Shown piece after piece: positions 1 through 8,859 of a DNA stretch of 64,000 bases. This DNA is from Verrucomicrobia bacterium IMCC26134. GTDB taxonomy: Bacteria; Verrucomicrobiota; Verrucomicrobiia; Opitutales; Opitutaceae. The notes beneath the pieces are model-generated. The model did no database searches and had not been told where the DNA came from. It saw only the letters and a program-made list of their open reading frames with translations. How positions within the stretch are numbered: the first letter of the stretch is position 1; each line of letters starts with the position of its first letter. The stretch lies in NCBI GenBank assembly GCA_000972765.1, contig CP011265.1, forward strand, positions 3,469,001 to 3,533,000, written 5' to 3'. Made by a program: the position numbers and the translations under genes.

Positions 1-1253
1 CCGTGATCGACGGCTTGATCCCCCTTCTCGCCCCCAACGACATCATCGTCGACGGCGGCAACGCCCTCTGGACCGACACCATCCGCCGCGAAAAATCCCT
101 CAAGGAAAAGGGTCTCCGCTTCATCGGCTCCGGCGTCTCCGGCGGCGAAGAGGGTGCGCGTTTCGGTCCCTCCCTCATGCCCGGTGGCGACAAGGCCGCC
201 TTCAAGGAGCTCGAGCCCATCTGGAAGGCCATCGCCGCCAAGGTCGATGCCAAGACCGGCAAGCCCCTCATGGGCGCCAAGCCCGGCAAGCCCGTCAAGG
301 GCGGCGTGCCCTGCACCGTCTACATCGGTGAAAACGGCGCCGGCCACTACGTGAAGATGGTCCACAACGGCATCGAGTATGGCGACATGCAGATGATCTG
401 TGAGGCCTACTCCCTCATGCAGGGCCTGCTCGGCCTCAAACCCGCCGAGATGGGCGAGATTTTCTCCACTTGGAACAAGGGTGCCCTCGACAGCTTCCTC
501 ATCGAGATCACCGCCGACATCCTCAAGCAGAAGGACCCGATGACCAAGAAGCCCATCGTGGACGTCATCCTCGACACCGCCGGCCAGAAGGGCACGGGCA
601 AGTGGACCTCCGTCAACGCCCTCGACATGGGTGTGCCCGCCCCGACCATCGCCGAGTCCGTCTTCGCCCGCTGCCTCTCCGCCATCAAGGAAGAGCGCGT
701 CGCCGCCTCCAAGGTCCTCAAGGGCCCCAAGATCAAGAAGGTCGCCCCCGCCCAGAAGAAGGCCCTCATCAAGGCCATCCACGACGCCCTCTACTGCTCG
801 AAGATCTGCTCCTACGCGCAGGGCTTCCAGCTCATGCGCACCGCCCAGGGCGAATACGGGTGGAAGCTCAACTTCGGCCAGATCGCCCAGATCTTCCGCG
901 GCGGCTGCATCATCCGCGCGGCCTTCCTGCAAAAGATCACCGAGGCCTACGCCCGCGATCCGAAGCTCGCGAACCTCCTCCTCGACGCCTACTTCAACAA
1001 GACCATCCAGAAGGCCCAGGCCAACTGGCGCAAAGTCATCAGCCTCGCGGTGCAAAACGGCATCAGCATCCCGACCTTCGCGTCGGCCCTGAGCTACTAC
1101 GATGCCTACCGCTCCGCCCGTCTGCCGGCCAACCTGCTCCAGGCCCAGCGAGACTACTTCGGCGCCCACACCTACGAGCGCACCGACAAGCCCCGCGGCA
1201 AGTTCTTCCACATCGACTGGCCCGAGGCCGGCCGGCCCCAGCTGGAGGCCTAA
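1..1253 (+). CDS. gnd: 6-phosphogluconate dehydrogenase, decarboxylating (5' end outside window)
   Basis: Oxidises 6-phosphogluconate to ribulose 5-phosphate and CO2 with NAD(P)+ in the cytosolic oxidative pentose phosphate pathway. About 417 C-terminal residues are present, and the N-terminal part of the Rossmann domain is missing because the frame is already open at base 1. Visible family motifs in order are [19 protein letters not shown] (substrate site), [13 protein letters not shown] with the catalytic Lys and His-Asn, [27 protein letters not shown], and the C-terminal [12 protein letters not shown]. An insertion of roughly a dozen residues rich in Gly, Lys and Pro sits before the [14 protein letters not shown] segment. 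The first GTG at base 3 is an internal Val codon, not a start. A strong terminator follows the stop. The gluconokinase domain at the far end of the window belongs to the same pathway but is not adjacent. Confidence 0.97.
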   Translation, partial: VIDGLIPLLAPNDIIVDGGNALWTDTIRREKSLKEKGLRFIGSGVSGGEEGARFGPSLMPGGDKAAFKELEPIWKAIAAKVDAKTGKPLMGAKPGKPVKGGVPCTVYIGENGAGHYVKMVHNGIEYGDMQMICEAYSLMQGLLGLKPAEMGEIFSTWNKGALDSFLIEITADILKQKDPMTKKPIVDVILDTAGQKGTGKWTSVNALDMGVPAPTIAESVFARCLSAIKEERVAASKVLKGPKIKKVAPAQKKALIKAIHDALYCSKICSYAQGFQLMRTAQGEYGWKLNFGQIAQIFRGGCIIRAAFLQKITEAYARDPKLANLLLDAYFNKTIQKAQANWRKVISLAVQNGISIPTFASALSYYDAYRSARLPANLLQAQRDYFGAHTYERTDKPRGKFFHIDWPEAGRPQLEA

Positions 1254-1272
1254 AGTCCTTCGGTTCTCTTCG

Positions 1273-1304
1273 AGCCGCGCCCTTCACCGGGCGCGGCTTT
1301 TTTT
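1273..1304 (+). terminator. Rho-independent terminator after gnd
   Basis: A perfect 10-bp GC-rich stem (AGCCGCGCCC paired with GGGCGCGGCT) with a 6-nt loop is followed by a run of seven T. It lies 20 bases after the gnd stop codon and just before the end of the convergent GH43-like gene. Confidence 0.93.
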
Positions 1305-1317
1305 GGGTATTAGCAGA

Positions 1318-2322
1318 TCACTCGACGAAGGGGACGCCGTCCTTCCAGCCGATCTTCACTTTGGAGAGGAACCAGGACTTACCCTTGTCGGCATTTCCTT
1401 GGTAGAAGAGGTAGGTCTGCCCGTCGGTGTCGGTAAAGACTCCGGGATGGCCGGATTCGCTGGAGTTCCAGCTATCGGGCTGGCCGACGGCGAGAAGAGG
1501 AGTTTCGGAAACACGCTTCCAATTCACCGCGTCGGTGCTGACGGCGCAGCCGATTTGCTGGGGCATGTTGTTATAGGCGCCGGCGTAGAACATGTAGAGG
1601 GACCTGCCGCGGCGCACCAGCGTGGGCGCCTCCAGGCACTCTTGTTCCCAGGCGAGCTCGGGCTTCAGGATGGTGCGGTCGGCGAGCTGCGTCCATTTAT
1701 CGCGGGCCCAATCGGAATTCATCGGGGCGGAGGCCACACCGACGAGCTGGATTTTGTAGCCGGGATCGCGGCTGGCGAAGTAGAGCAGCAGGCGGTCGCC
1801 GTCGGGGATGACCTCGGCGTCGATGGCGCGGCCGCAAGTCCAGTCTCCGTGGGGGTGGAAAATGGGGTTGGTGGGCTCGCGGGTGAAAGTCACGCCGTCG
1901 TCGGACCAGGCGTGGCAGATGGCGTCTTTTTCGCGATTGCCGTAGGTCTGGTAGAAGAGGTGCACCTTACCGCCGAGCACGATGGCGCCGGGAGCGCAGA
2001 AGCCATTCACCTCGCTCGGGTGAGCGGGCTCGAGGGTCGTGAGCTTTTCCCAGATCAGGAGATCCTTGCTGGCTGCCACTCCAATGCGCCAGCCCTGCAT
2101 GCCGCCAAAGGTGGGCACGGAATAATACATGAGGTAACGTCCGTTGAACTTCACCACCGACGGATCCTTGGCGAAGGGTGGCCCGCCCTGGGAGGTGTCG
2201 CCATACATCATGATGCCGCGATCGGTGAAGGATTTGACGTTCACAAAATCGGCCGAAAAGGCCGTGGTCACGCAGGCGCAAATACAAAGCAGGGCGAGGG
2301 AAAGCAGACGATGAAGGTGCAT
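1318..2322 (-). CDS. Secreted GH43-like five-bladed beta-propeller glycosidase
   Basis: 334 residues with a signal peptide ending about residue 23 (CACVTTAFSA). The rest reads as a five-bladed propeller of the GH43/GH32/GH117-like superfamily: KDPSVVKFNGRYLMYYS, VHLFYQTYG, ICHAWSDDGVTF, RAIDAEVIPDGDRLLLYFA, EAPTLVRRGRSLYMFYAG and GHPGVFTDTDGQTYLFYQG. The Asp in KDPS and the Glu in ECLEAPTL are at the positions expected for catalytic acids, but I cannot assign the exact GH family or substrate (arabinofuranoside, xyloside or neoagaro-type). Likely periplasmic or extracellular. It is transcribed away from the GH2 operon, with about 130 bp of shared upstream DNA, which suggests co-regulation. Confidence 0.85.
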   Translation of the reverse strand: MHLHRLLSLALLCICACVTTAFSADFVNVKSFTDRGIMMYGDTSQGGPPFAKDPSVVKFNGRYLMYYSVPTFGGMQGWRIGVAASKDLLIWEKLTTLEPAHPSEVNGFCAPGAIVLGGKVHLFYQTYGNREKDAICHAWSDDGVTFTREPTNPIFHPHGDWTCGRAIDAEVIPDGDRLLLYFASRDPGYKIQLVGVASAPMNSDWARDKWTQLADRTILKPELAWEQECLEAPTLVRRGRSLYMFYAGAYNNMPQQIGCAVSTDAVNWKRVSETPLLAVGQPDSWNSSESGHPGVFTDTDGQTYLFYQGNADKGKSWFLSKVKIGWKDGVPFVE

Positions 2323-2450
2323 GAGGGTAGTGGTGGGATTTGAAACAAGCTTAAGTTACAAAAGTGAACAATAAGCTTCTTATTTACGAAAAATCGACAG
2401 AAATAACCTTCCAGAACCAAAAAAACGGACTACTATACACGCCCACCCCT
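2323..2450. promoter_or_regulatory. Divergent control region between GH43-like gene and GH2 operon
   Basis: AT-rich spacer between divergent genes. Two AAGCTT hexamers lie on either side of a TTACA half-site (positions 2356-2360), which resembles one arm of the TGTAATAGTTACA palindrome found elsewhere in this locus. A full palindrome is not present here, so the operator call is weak. Confidence 0.35.
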
Positions 2451-5348
2451 ATGCCCCGTATCTATTCTGAGTTGATGCGTCTTATCCCGCTAAAATCCGT
2501 TGGGCCGTGCCTGGTGGTTTTTTTTGGCTGCTTTTCGATGGCCTTTGCCGACAGCGCTGGAGGATCGGTGCAATCTCTGGCCGGCACGTGGGAAGTCCGC
2601 TTGGACCCCAAGGTGCTCGGTGCGGGGCAAGGCTGGATGGACCCGGGGGTAAAATTCGAGGAGACGCTGAATCTACCCGGCACAACCGATCAAGCCAATC
2701 TCGGCATCCCCTTGGCGACCAAACCTATAGTGAGCAAAGAAGGGCTCGCCAGACTGCATCGGAAGTTTTCCTATATCGGGCCGGCATGGTATCGTAAAAC
2801 GATCGAAATCCCTGCCGACTGGAAGGGTAAACGGGTCGTCCTGTCGCTCGAACGGGTGCTATGGGAAAGCCAAGTCTGGCTCGATGGGGTGGAGATCGGC
2901 AAACAGAACTCACTCAGCGCGCCCCACGTCTTTGACCTGAGCGCACAGGCGGGAGTCGGCCGCCACGAACTCGTGGTGCGGGTCGATAACCGGCAACAAT
3001 TCGACATTGGCCGTTCTCACGGTTACATTGAGGACACTCAATCGATCTGGAACGGCATCGTTGGCGCCCTTGAGTTGCGCGCGAGCCCCGTGGTCTGGAT
3101 CGAGCAAATCCAGATCGAGCCCGACCCGGCCAGAGCCTCCGCCAAGGTGAAAATCGGCAATCGCACCGGCCAGGCCGGCGAAGGGCGCCTGCACGCGAAA
3201 GTGACCGGACCGGGTCTGGCCTTCGACGCCGAGCTGCCGCTTCGTTGGACGGCGGAAGGAGGCGAGGTGACAGTGGATCTGAAGAGCACGCAACCCCTGC
3301 CGCTATGGAGCGAGTTGCATCCCGCGCTTTGCACGCTGAGTGTGACGCTGTCCCGGCCCGGCGCGGAGGCGGTGAAGCGAGAGCAGGTTTTCGGCTATCG
3401 CAAAATCTCAACCGCGGGCTCCCGCATCATGCTGAACGACCTGCCGGTTTTTTTCCGCGGCACGCATGAAGGCGCGTCGTTTCCCCTGACCGGCTATCCG
3501 CCGATGGACGTGGCGGAATGGCGGCGGCTGTTTCGCATTCTCAAGGATTGGGGACTGAACCACATGCGCTTCCATTCCTACTGCCCGCCCGAAGCCTGCT
3601 TCGCGGCAGCGGACGCGGAGGGCATTTACCTGCAGGCCGAACTGCCGCTCTGGGCCGGAGACCTCGGCAAGCCCGGCGATGCCGGTCGCGTGGCATGGGT
3701 GCGAGCCGAGGCGGCGCGGATTTTCGAAGCCTATGGCAACCACCCCTCGCTCGTGCTCTTCTCGCTCGGGAACGAGTTGCACGGCCAATACGAGTTCATG
3801 AAAACCCTGCTCGCCGAACTGCAGCAGGCGGACGGACGGCGACTCTACACCCTCACCTCGAACCGCCTCTGGGTGGCGGATGCACCGCCCAAAGTCGGCG
3901 AACGCGACGGCCCTCCCGGCACCGACGACTTTCTGGTGGAGCGGGCCTTTCGCGTGAATGGAAAAATCGAGGGCATGCGCGGGCAGAGCTTTTTTAGCGA
4001 GGAACCGAATACCTCGGTCGATTTCCGCAAGATCCTCGGTCGCGCCGCCCTTCCCCTGCTCACGCATGAGATCGGACAATGGACGGTGTTCCCCAATCTG
4101 GCGGAGATAACCAAATACACCGGTGTGCTCCGCCCCCTCAACTTGGAGGCGATCCGTGATGATCTGGAAAAAGCGGGCATGCTGTCGCAGGCGGCGGATT
4201 TTACGCGGGCATCGGGCAAGTTCTCGGCCGAGCTCTACAAGCAGGAACTGGAGCTCGCCCTGCGCACGCCCGGCCTGGCGGGTTACCAGCTGCTCGATCT
4301 GCACGACTACCCGGGACAAGGCACCGCGCACGTGGGCCTGCTGGATTCGTTCTGGGAGTCGAAAGGCTTCGAGGACTCGGCGGCCTTTCGCGAAGCGGCG
4401 GCGCCGGTCGTCCCGCTGGTGCGCCTGCCGAAGCGGGTCTTTGCCGCCGGGGAAAAACTAACCGCGCCGGTCGAATGGGCGAACTACTCGGAGCAGCCCG
4501 TGGCCGGCCTTGATTCGTCATGGGAGCTCACTACGCCGACAGGCCTGGTGCTCGCCCGAGGGGCGCTGGATCGCGTCAACCTTGCGCTGGGCGCCAGCCA
4601 GCCAGGCGGCGAAATCCAGGTGACGCTGCCCCAGCTGGAGAAAGCCTCCGCGGCGGTGCTGCGGATCAAGGCCCCCTCCGCCGGAGCAGGCAACTCGTGG
4701 AAAATCTGGATCGTGCCGCCCGCGCCGGCCGTGGACGCCGACGGAGTGACCGTGACGGATTCGCTGGCCCGGGCCAAAGCCGCGCTAAGCCAGGGCGGCC
4801 GCGTGCTCTACCTGCCACCGGCGGCCGCGCTGCGCCAGCATCAAGACACCGCCTTCCTGCCCGCCTTCTGGAGTCCCGTTTATTTCACCAACCAAGCCGG
4901 CACGATGGGGCTGTTGATCCGCGACCGGCATCCGGCGCTGGCGGACTTCCCGACCGCCGACCACTCCGACTGGCAATGGTGGGGCGTGCTCACGCCGGCG
5001 TCCGGCGCCGTCGTGCTGGATACGGTGAACAAGTCCCTGCGCCCCATCGTGCAGGTGATCGATTCCTTTGCACGGAATCAGAAACTGGGCCTGGTTTTTG
5101 AAGCCAAGGTCGGCGGCGGGCATCTCATGGTGAGCACGGTGAATCTCGCCGATTCCAATCTGACCGACCCCATGCGGCGCCAGTTGCGGGCGAGCCTGGT
5201 GCGCTACCTCGCCACGAATGCTCCAAGCGACCTCGTCAGCCTAAGCCACGAGGAATTGAACCGGCTCTTCCGTGAGGAAGCGTCGGGAAATCGCACGGAG
5301 CGCGAATGGGTGAAGGACATGGAGCCGCCTCCGGAAAAGAAACGATGA
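2451..5348 (+). CDS. Secreted glycoside hydrolase family 2 enzyme
   Basis: About 965 residues from the ATG at 2451. The frame stays open to 2364, and ATG 2475 is an alternative that would start right before the signal peptide (LVVFFGCFSMAFADS). Domains in order: galactose-binding-like sugar-binding domain (about residues 35-220, with GTWEVRLDP and WYRKTIEIP), immunoglobulin-like domain, TIM barrel (about 325-660), then C-terminal beta domains. The acid/base is probably Glu442 in SLGNELHGQ, and the nucleophile is probably Glu540 in LLTHEIGQW. GH2 enzymes hydrolyse terminal beta-galactosides, glucuronides or mannosides with retention; the specificity is not readable here. First gene of an apparent operon. 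Its TGA overlaps the ATG of the next GH2 gene, indicating translational coupling. Confidence 0.9.
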   Translation: MPRIYSELMRLIPLKSVGPCLVVFFGCFSMAFADSAGGSVQSLAGTWEVRLDPKVLGAGQGWMDPGVKFEETLNLPGTTDQANLGIPLATKPIVSKEGLARLHRKFSYIGPAWYRKTIEIPADWKGKRVVLSLERVLWESQVWLDGVEIGKQNSLSAPHVFDLSAQAGVGRHELVVRVDNRQQFDIGRSHGYIEDTQSIWNGIVGALELRASPVVWIEQIQIEPDPARASAKVKIGNRTGQAGEGRLHAKVTGPGLAFDAELPLRWTAEGGEVTVDLKSTQPLPLWSELHPALCTLSVTLSRPGAEAVKREQVFGYRKISTAGSRIMLNDLPVFFRGTHEGASFPLTGYPPMDVAEWRRLFRILKDWGLNHMRFHSYCPPEACFAAADAEGIYLQAELPLWAGDLGKPGDAGRVAWVRAEAARIFEAYGNHPSLVLFSLGNELHGQYEFMKTLLAELQQADGRRLYTLTSNRLWVADAPPKVGERDGPPGTDDFLVERAFRVNGKIEGMRGQSFFSEEPNTSVDFRKILGRAALPLLTHEIGQWTVFPNLAEITKYTGVLRPLNLEAIRDDLEKAGMLSQAADFTRASGKFSAELYKQELELALRTPGLAGYQLLDLHDYPGQGTAHVGLLDSFWESKGFEDSAAFREAAAPVVPLVRLPKRVFAAGEKLTAPVEWANYSEQPVAGLDSSWELTTPTGLVLARGALDRVNLALGASQPGGEIQVTLPQLEKASAAVLRIKAPSAGAGNSWKIWIVPPAPAVDADGVTVTDSLARAKAALSQGGRVLYLPPAAALRQHQDTAFLPAFWSPVYFTNQAGTMGLLIRDRHPALADFPTADHSDWQWWGVLTPASGAVVLDTVNKSLRPIVQVIDSFARNQKLGLVFEAKVGGGHLMVSTVNLADSNLTDPMRRQLRASLVRYLATNAPSDLVSLSHEELNRLFREEASGNRTEREWVKDMEPPPEKKR

Positions 5349-7414
5349 ACGCGGGTCTCATCCGGCTGGTTTTAATCCTCACGTTTGCCTGCTCGGCATT
5401 CGCCGGGCGCATCGAAACGCCCCTCCTGGAGGACTGGAAATTCATCAAGCGCGACCTCCCGCCCGCCGCTTCTCCGGCGAACTGGGAAGATGTGAATCTG
5501 CCGCATACCTGGAACACGATCGATGGCGCCGACGGACTCGCTGCCGAACCGGCCGAGCCGGAGGGGTATTATCGCGGCCCCGCATGGTATTTTCGCACCC
5601 TGCCCGTCCCCAAAGAGTGGAAGACCCGGCGGGTTTTCATACGTTTCGAAGGCGCTGCCACCGTCGCTGATGTCCTGGTAAATGGGATACCAGTCGGACA
5701 ACACCGCGGCGCCTTCGCCGCTTTTTGCTTCGAACTCACACCTTACCTGCAGTTCGACGGACGCGACACGCTGAAGGTGCGGGTGGACAACGCCCGCGCC
5801 TTTGACGTGGCGCCGCTGGCGGGGGATTTCACAATCTTCGGCGGGTTGTATCGGCCGGTGACCCTGCTCTCGACCGAAAGCGTGTGCGTCTCCCCGATCT
5901 TTTTCGCTTCGCCTGGCGTTTATGTGAATTTGCAACGGATCACGCAGGACGCCGCCCTCATCGAGGCGAAGGTAAAAATCTCGAGCGGCGAAAAGACGGC
6001 GGCCGAAGTCGTGGTGGAAGTCGAAATCCGCGACGCCGACGGACGGCCCGTCGCGCAGGAAAGGCAAGCGGTGAAAACCGCTCCCGTGGACACCGTGGAG
6101 GCCACCGTGGGCCTAAGCATCAAGACACCCCGCCTCTGGAACGGACGGGGCGACCCCTACCTCTACCGCACGGTTGTGCGGGTGATATGCGAGGGCCAGG
6201 AGATCGACGAAGTGAACCAGCCTCTGGGCATCCGCGAAGTGGAGCTCTCCAAGGAAAAAGGCTTTTTACTGAACGGCCGGCCCTACCCGCTCCACGGCGT
6301 CAACCGTCACCAGGACACGGCGACGCGCGGCTGGGCCATGACGGAGGCGGACCACCGCAACGACCATGCCCTGATCCGCGAGATCGGCGCCACCGCGGTG
6401 CGACTGGCGCACTACCCGCAAGCCACGGCGTTTCATGACGAAAGCGACCGCACCGGACTTATCGTATGGCAGGAAATCCCGCTGGTCGATTCCGTTGCGG
6501 CCACTCCCGAGTTTCTGGAAAACGCACGCCTCCAGCTCCGGGAGATGATCTGGCAAAACCGCCACCACCCCTCGATCGCGCTGTGGGGTCTCTACAACGA
6601 ACTCGAGCGCGGCGGCGCCGAGGTCAAGACCGCCGGGCCCACGCCCGTTGTCGCAACCCTTCAAGCCCTCGCCAAACAGCTCGATTCATCACGGCCCACC
6701 GTGGCAGCCTCGCAGCGTCAGGATGCCAAGGCGCGGCATCGGATCCCCGACGCCGCCGCCTGGAACATCTACCCCGGCTGGTATACCGGTGCGCCCGAAG
6801 ACGCGACCGCCTGGATCGCAAGTTACCAACGCCAGATGGGCGCCAAAATCGGGATCAGCGAATACGGGGCCGGCGCAAACATCACCCAGCACCAGGAAGG
6901 CGTGCCGGCCAAACCAGTCGCGGGCGGTGCCTTTCACCCCGAGGAATGGCAGACCCTTTATCACGAAAAACTCTGGGCGCAGCTCCGGGCGAATCCCGAT
7001 CTCTGGGGCACCTACGTCTGGGTGATGTTCGACTTTGCCGCTGATGCGAGAAACGAGGGCGGCACCCCGGGTCTGAACGACAAGGGCCTGGTGACCCGCG
7101 ACCGCCAGACGCGCAAGGACGCCTTCTATTTCTACAAGGCCAACTGGAATCCCGAGCCCATGCTGCATCTGGTCTCAAAACGCATGACGCCGCGCCGCGA
7201 AGCGCTCACGGAAGTAAAAGCCTACACCAACTGCACGAGCGCGGAGCTGCGGGTCAACGGCCTCGCACTGGGCACCCGTGAACCCGACACCCTGCGCATC
7301 GTGCGCTGGGAGAATATTCGATTGAACCCGGGAAAGAACCATATCGAGATCCGCAGCCTTTCCCCGGAAGGCGGGTTGACGGACGGGTGTGATTGGATGC
7401 TGGATACAAATTAA
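5345..7414 (+). CDS. Secreted glycoside hydrolase family 2 enzyme (beta-galactosidase/glucuronidase type)
   Basis: 689 residues starting at the ATG that overlaps the upstream stop (ATGA); the open frame extends further upstream but only inside the previous gene. Signal peptide to about residue 21 (ILTFACSAFAG). Sugar-binding domain (LPHTWNTIDG, GAWYF-type strand, FEGAATVADVLVNG), Ig-like domain, then TIM barrel with GVNRHQDTATRGWAM, acid/base Glu419 in YNELER and nucleophile Glu506 in ISEYGAG. A WVMFDFAAD segment follows, as in classical GH2 enzymes, and a short Ig-like C-terminal domain ends the protein. The residues around the active site match the beta-galactosidase/beta-glucuronidase branch better than mannosidases. 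Exported, probably acting on the same glycan as its operon partner. Confidence 0.92.
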   Translation: MNAGLIRLVLILTFACSAFAGRIETPLLEDWKFIKRDLPPAASPANWEDVNLPHTWNTIDGADGLAAEPAEPEGYYRGPAWYFRTLPVPKEWKTRRVFIRFEGAATVADVLVNGIPVGQHRGAFAAFCFELTPYLQFDGRDTLKVRVDNARAFDVAPLAGDFTIFGGLYRPVTLLSTESVCVSPIFFASPGVYVNLQRITQDAALIEAKVKISSGEKTAAEVVVEVEIRDADGRPVAQERQAVKTAPVDTVEATVGLSIKTPRLWNGRGDPYLYRTVVRVICEGQEIDEVNQPLGIREVELSKEKGFLLNGRPYPLHGVNRHQDTATRGWAMTEADHRNDHALIREIGATAVRLAHYPQATAFHDESDRTGLIVWQEIPLVDSVAATPEFLENARLQLREMIWQNRHHPSIALWGLYNELERGGAEVKTAGPTPVVATLQALAKQLDSSRPTVAASQRQDAKARHRIPDAAAWNIYPGWYTGAPEDATAWIASYQRQMGAKIGISEYGAGANITQHQEGVPAKPVAGGAFHPEEWQTLYHEKLWAQLRANPDLWGTYVWVMFDFAADARNEGGTPGLNDKGLVTRDRQTRKDAFYFYKANWNPEPMLHLVSKRMTPRREALTEVKAYTNCTSAELRVNGLALGTREPDTLRIVRWENIRLNPGKNHIEIRSLSPEGGLTDGCDWMLDTN

Positions 7415-7415
7415 C

Positions 7416-8858
7416 ATGCAACTACCCCTGCCCCGCCACCTTGCCCTGATGCTGCTTTGCCCGGCTCTGGCCGCCGCCTCCGGACCGTATCACGCCCAGG
7501 GTGAAATGGCCGGCGAGATCAACGCGACACGGGTGCTGCTCCAATCGCGCCTCACCGCCCTGCCGGGGCCGGAACTGGCGGCGGATGGCGACATGCCGGG
7601 GGCCAAGGGAGTGGCGGCCTTTGAATGGAGCGAAACCGCGGATTTCTTAAAACCACAGCGCACCGGCTGGCTTACCGCCGATGAAAAAAACGATTTCATC
7701 GTGCGCACCGCGTTGGATCGGCTGCAGCCGGGGCAACGCTACTACTACCGCCTGGTCTATGGCGCGAAGCCGGAGACGACCCAGAACGGACCGACCCGGA
7801 GCTTCAAAACCCTCGCCCCGCTGAATGCCGAAGCCCCGGTGTCGTTCTGCATGGGAAACTGCATGCACTACGACGCGTTTATGAGCGGCGTGGCGAACGG
7901 AGACGGCCCCGTCACCGCAACCGAAGAAGACAAGCAATTGGGCTTCCGCGTCTTTGCCGCGATGCGAAACCTGCAGCCGGACTTCTTCATCGGGGCGGGC
8001 GATGCGGTGTATTACGACTTCCCCAAATCGCATCCGGCGAAAACCCTGCCTGAGCTGCGGAAAAAATGGCACGAGCAATTCCGCCTCCCGCGACTGAGCG
8101 AGTTCTTTGGCGAGTGCCCCGGCTATTGGTCGAAAGACGACCACGATTTCCGCTTCGACGACGCGGACCTCGAAGGAACCGCATTGCCCAGCGCCATGAC
8201 GGGCGAAGACCTGTTTCGCGAGCAACTGCCGCTCACGCCGCAAGGGGATAAAGACACCCCTACCTACCGCACGGTGCGAATCCACCCCCGCGTGCAGCTT
8301 TGGTTTTTGGAAGGCCGGGATTATAGATCGCCGAACTCGATGCCGGACAGTCCCGGAAAATCCATTTGGGGCGCGACCCAAAAGGCGTGGCTGGAAAAAA
8401 CCCTGAAAGAAAGCGATGCCACCTGGAAACTCATCGTCAGCCCGACGCCGCTCGTGGGGCCCGATCGGAAAAGCAAAAGCGACAATCACACCAATCCGCG
8501 CGGCTTCCGCCAGGAGGGCGACGCCTTCTTCTCATGGTTGCAGCAGGAGAAAATTGAAAACGTGATGATCCTCTCTGGCGACCGCCACTGGCAGTATCAC
8601 AGTATACATCCGAGCGGAGTCGAAGAGCTGTCCGTAGGTGCGCTCAATGACGAAAACTCCATCCTGGGCGAATACCCGGGACAGCCCGGATCCACCGACC
8701 CCGAGGGCAAAATCCGGCAACCCTACCATTACAAGGAGGCGACCGGCGGCTTTCTCTATGTAACCGTAACCCCGCATACGCAAAACCGGCACACTTTGCG
8801 GATGGAGTTCCGGGACGATACCGGGAAAATTTTATATCAAATCGAGAAAACGCCCTGA
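7416..8858 (+). CDS. PhoD-like secreted phosphatase/phosphodiesterase
   Basis: 480 residues from ATG 7416, one base after the stop of the GH2 gene. Signal peptide to about residue 22. An N-terminal fibronectin-like strand region ends in GQRYYYRLVYG, the usual start of PhoD family proteins. The metallophosphatase core follows: CMGNCMHYD, FFIGAGDAVYYD, WSKDDHDFRFDDAD and, near the C terminus, ILSGDRHWQYHS, giving the Asp and His metal ligands of the calcium/iron PhoD fold. Known members cleave phosphomono- or diesters outside the cytoplasm. Its place inside a glycosidase operon suggests a phosphorylated or teichoic-acid-like glycan, or simply phosphate scavenging; the sequence does not decide. 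Confidence 0.85.
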   Translation: MQLPLPRHLALMLLCPALAAASGPYHAQGEMAGEINATRVLLQSRLTALPGPELAADGDMPGAKGVAAFEWSETADFLKPQRTGWLTADEKNDFIVRTALDRLQPGQRYYYRLVYGAKPETTQNGPTRSFKTLAPLNAEAPVSFCMGNCMHYDAFMSGVANGDGPVTATEEDKQLGFRVFAAMRNLQPDFFIGAGDAVYYDFPKSHPAKTLPELRKKWHEQFRLPRLSEFFGECPGYWSKDDHDFRFDDADLEGTALPSAMTGEDLFREQLPLTPQGDKDTPTYRTVRIHPRVQLWFLEGRDYRSPNSMPDSPGKSIWGATQKAWLEKTLKESDATWKLIVSPTPLVGPDRKSKSDNHTNPRGFRQEGDAFFSWLQQEKIENVMILSGDRHWQYHSIHPSGVEELSVGALNDENSILGEYPGQPGSTDPEGKIRQPYHYKEATGGFLYVTVTPHTQNRHTLRMEFRDDTGKILYQIEKTP

Positions 8859-8859
8859 C

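Noticed and set aside
1102-2343. Long plus-strand open frame of about 413 codons
   Set aside because: It lies antisense to the clear GH43-like gene and reads through the gnd terminator. The composition is the Gly/Val/Ala/His type seen in GC-rich shadows, with no domain.
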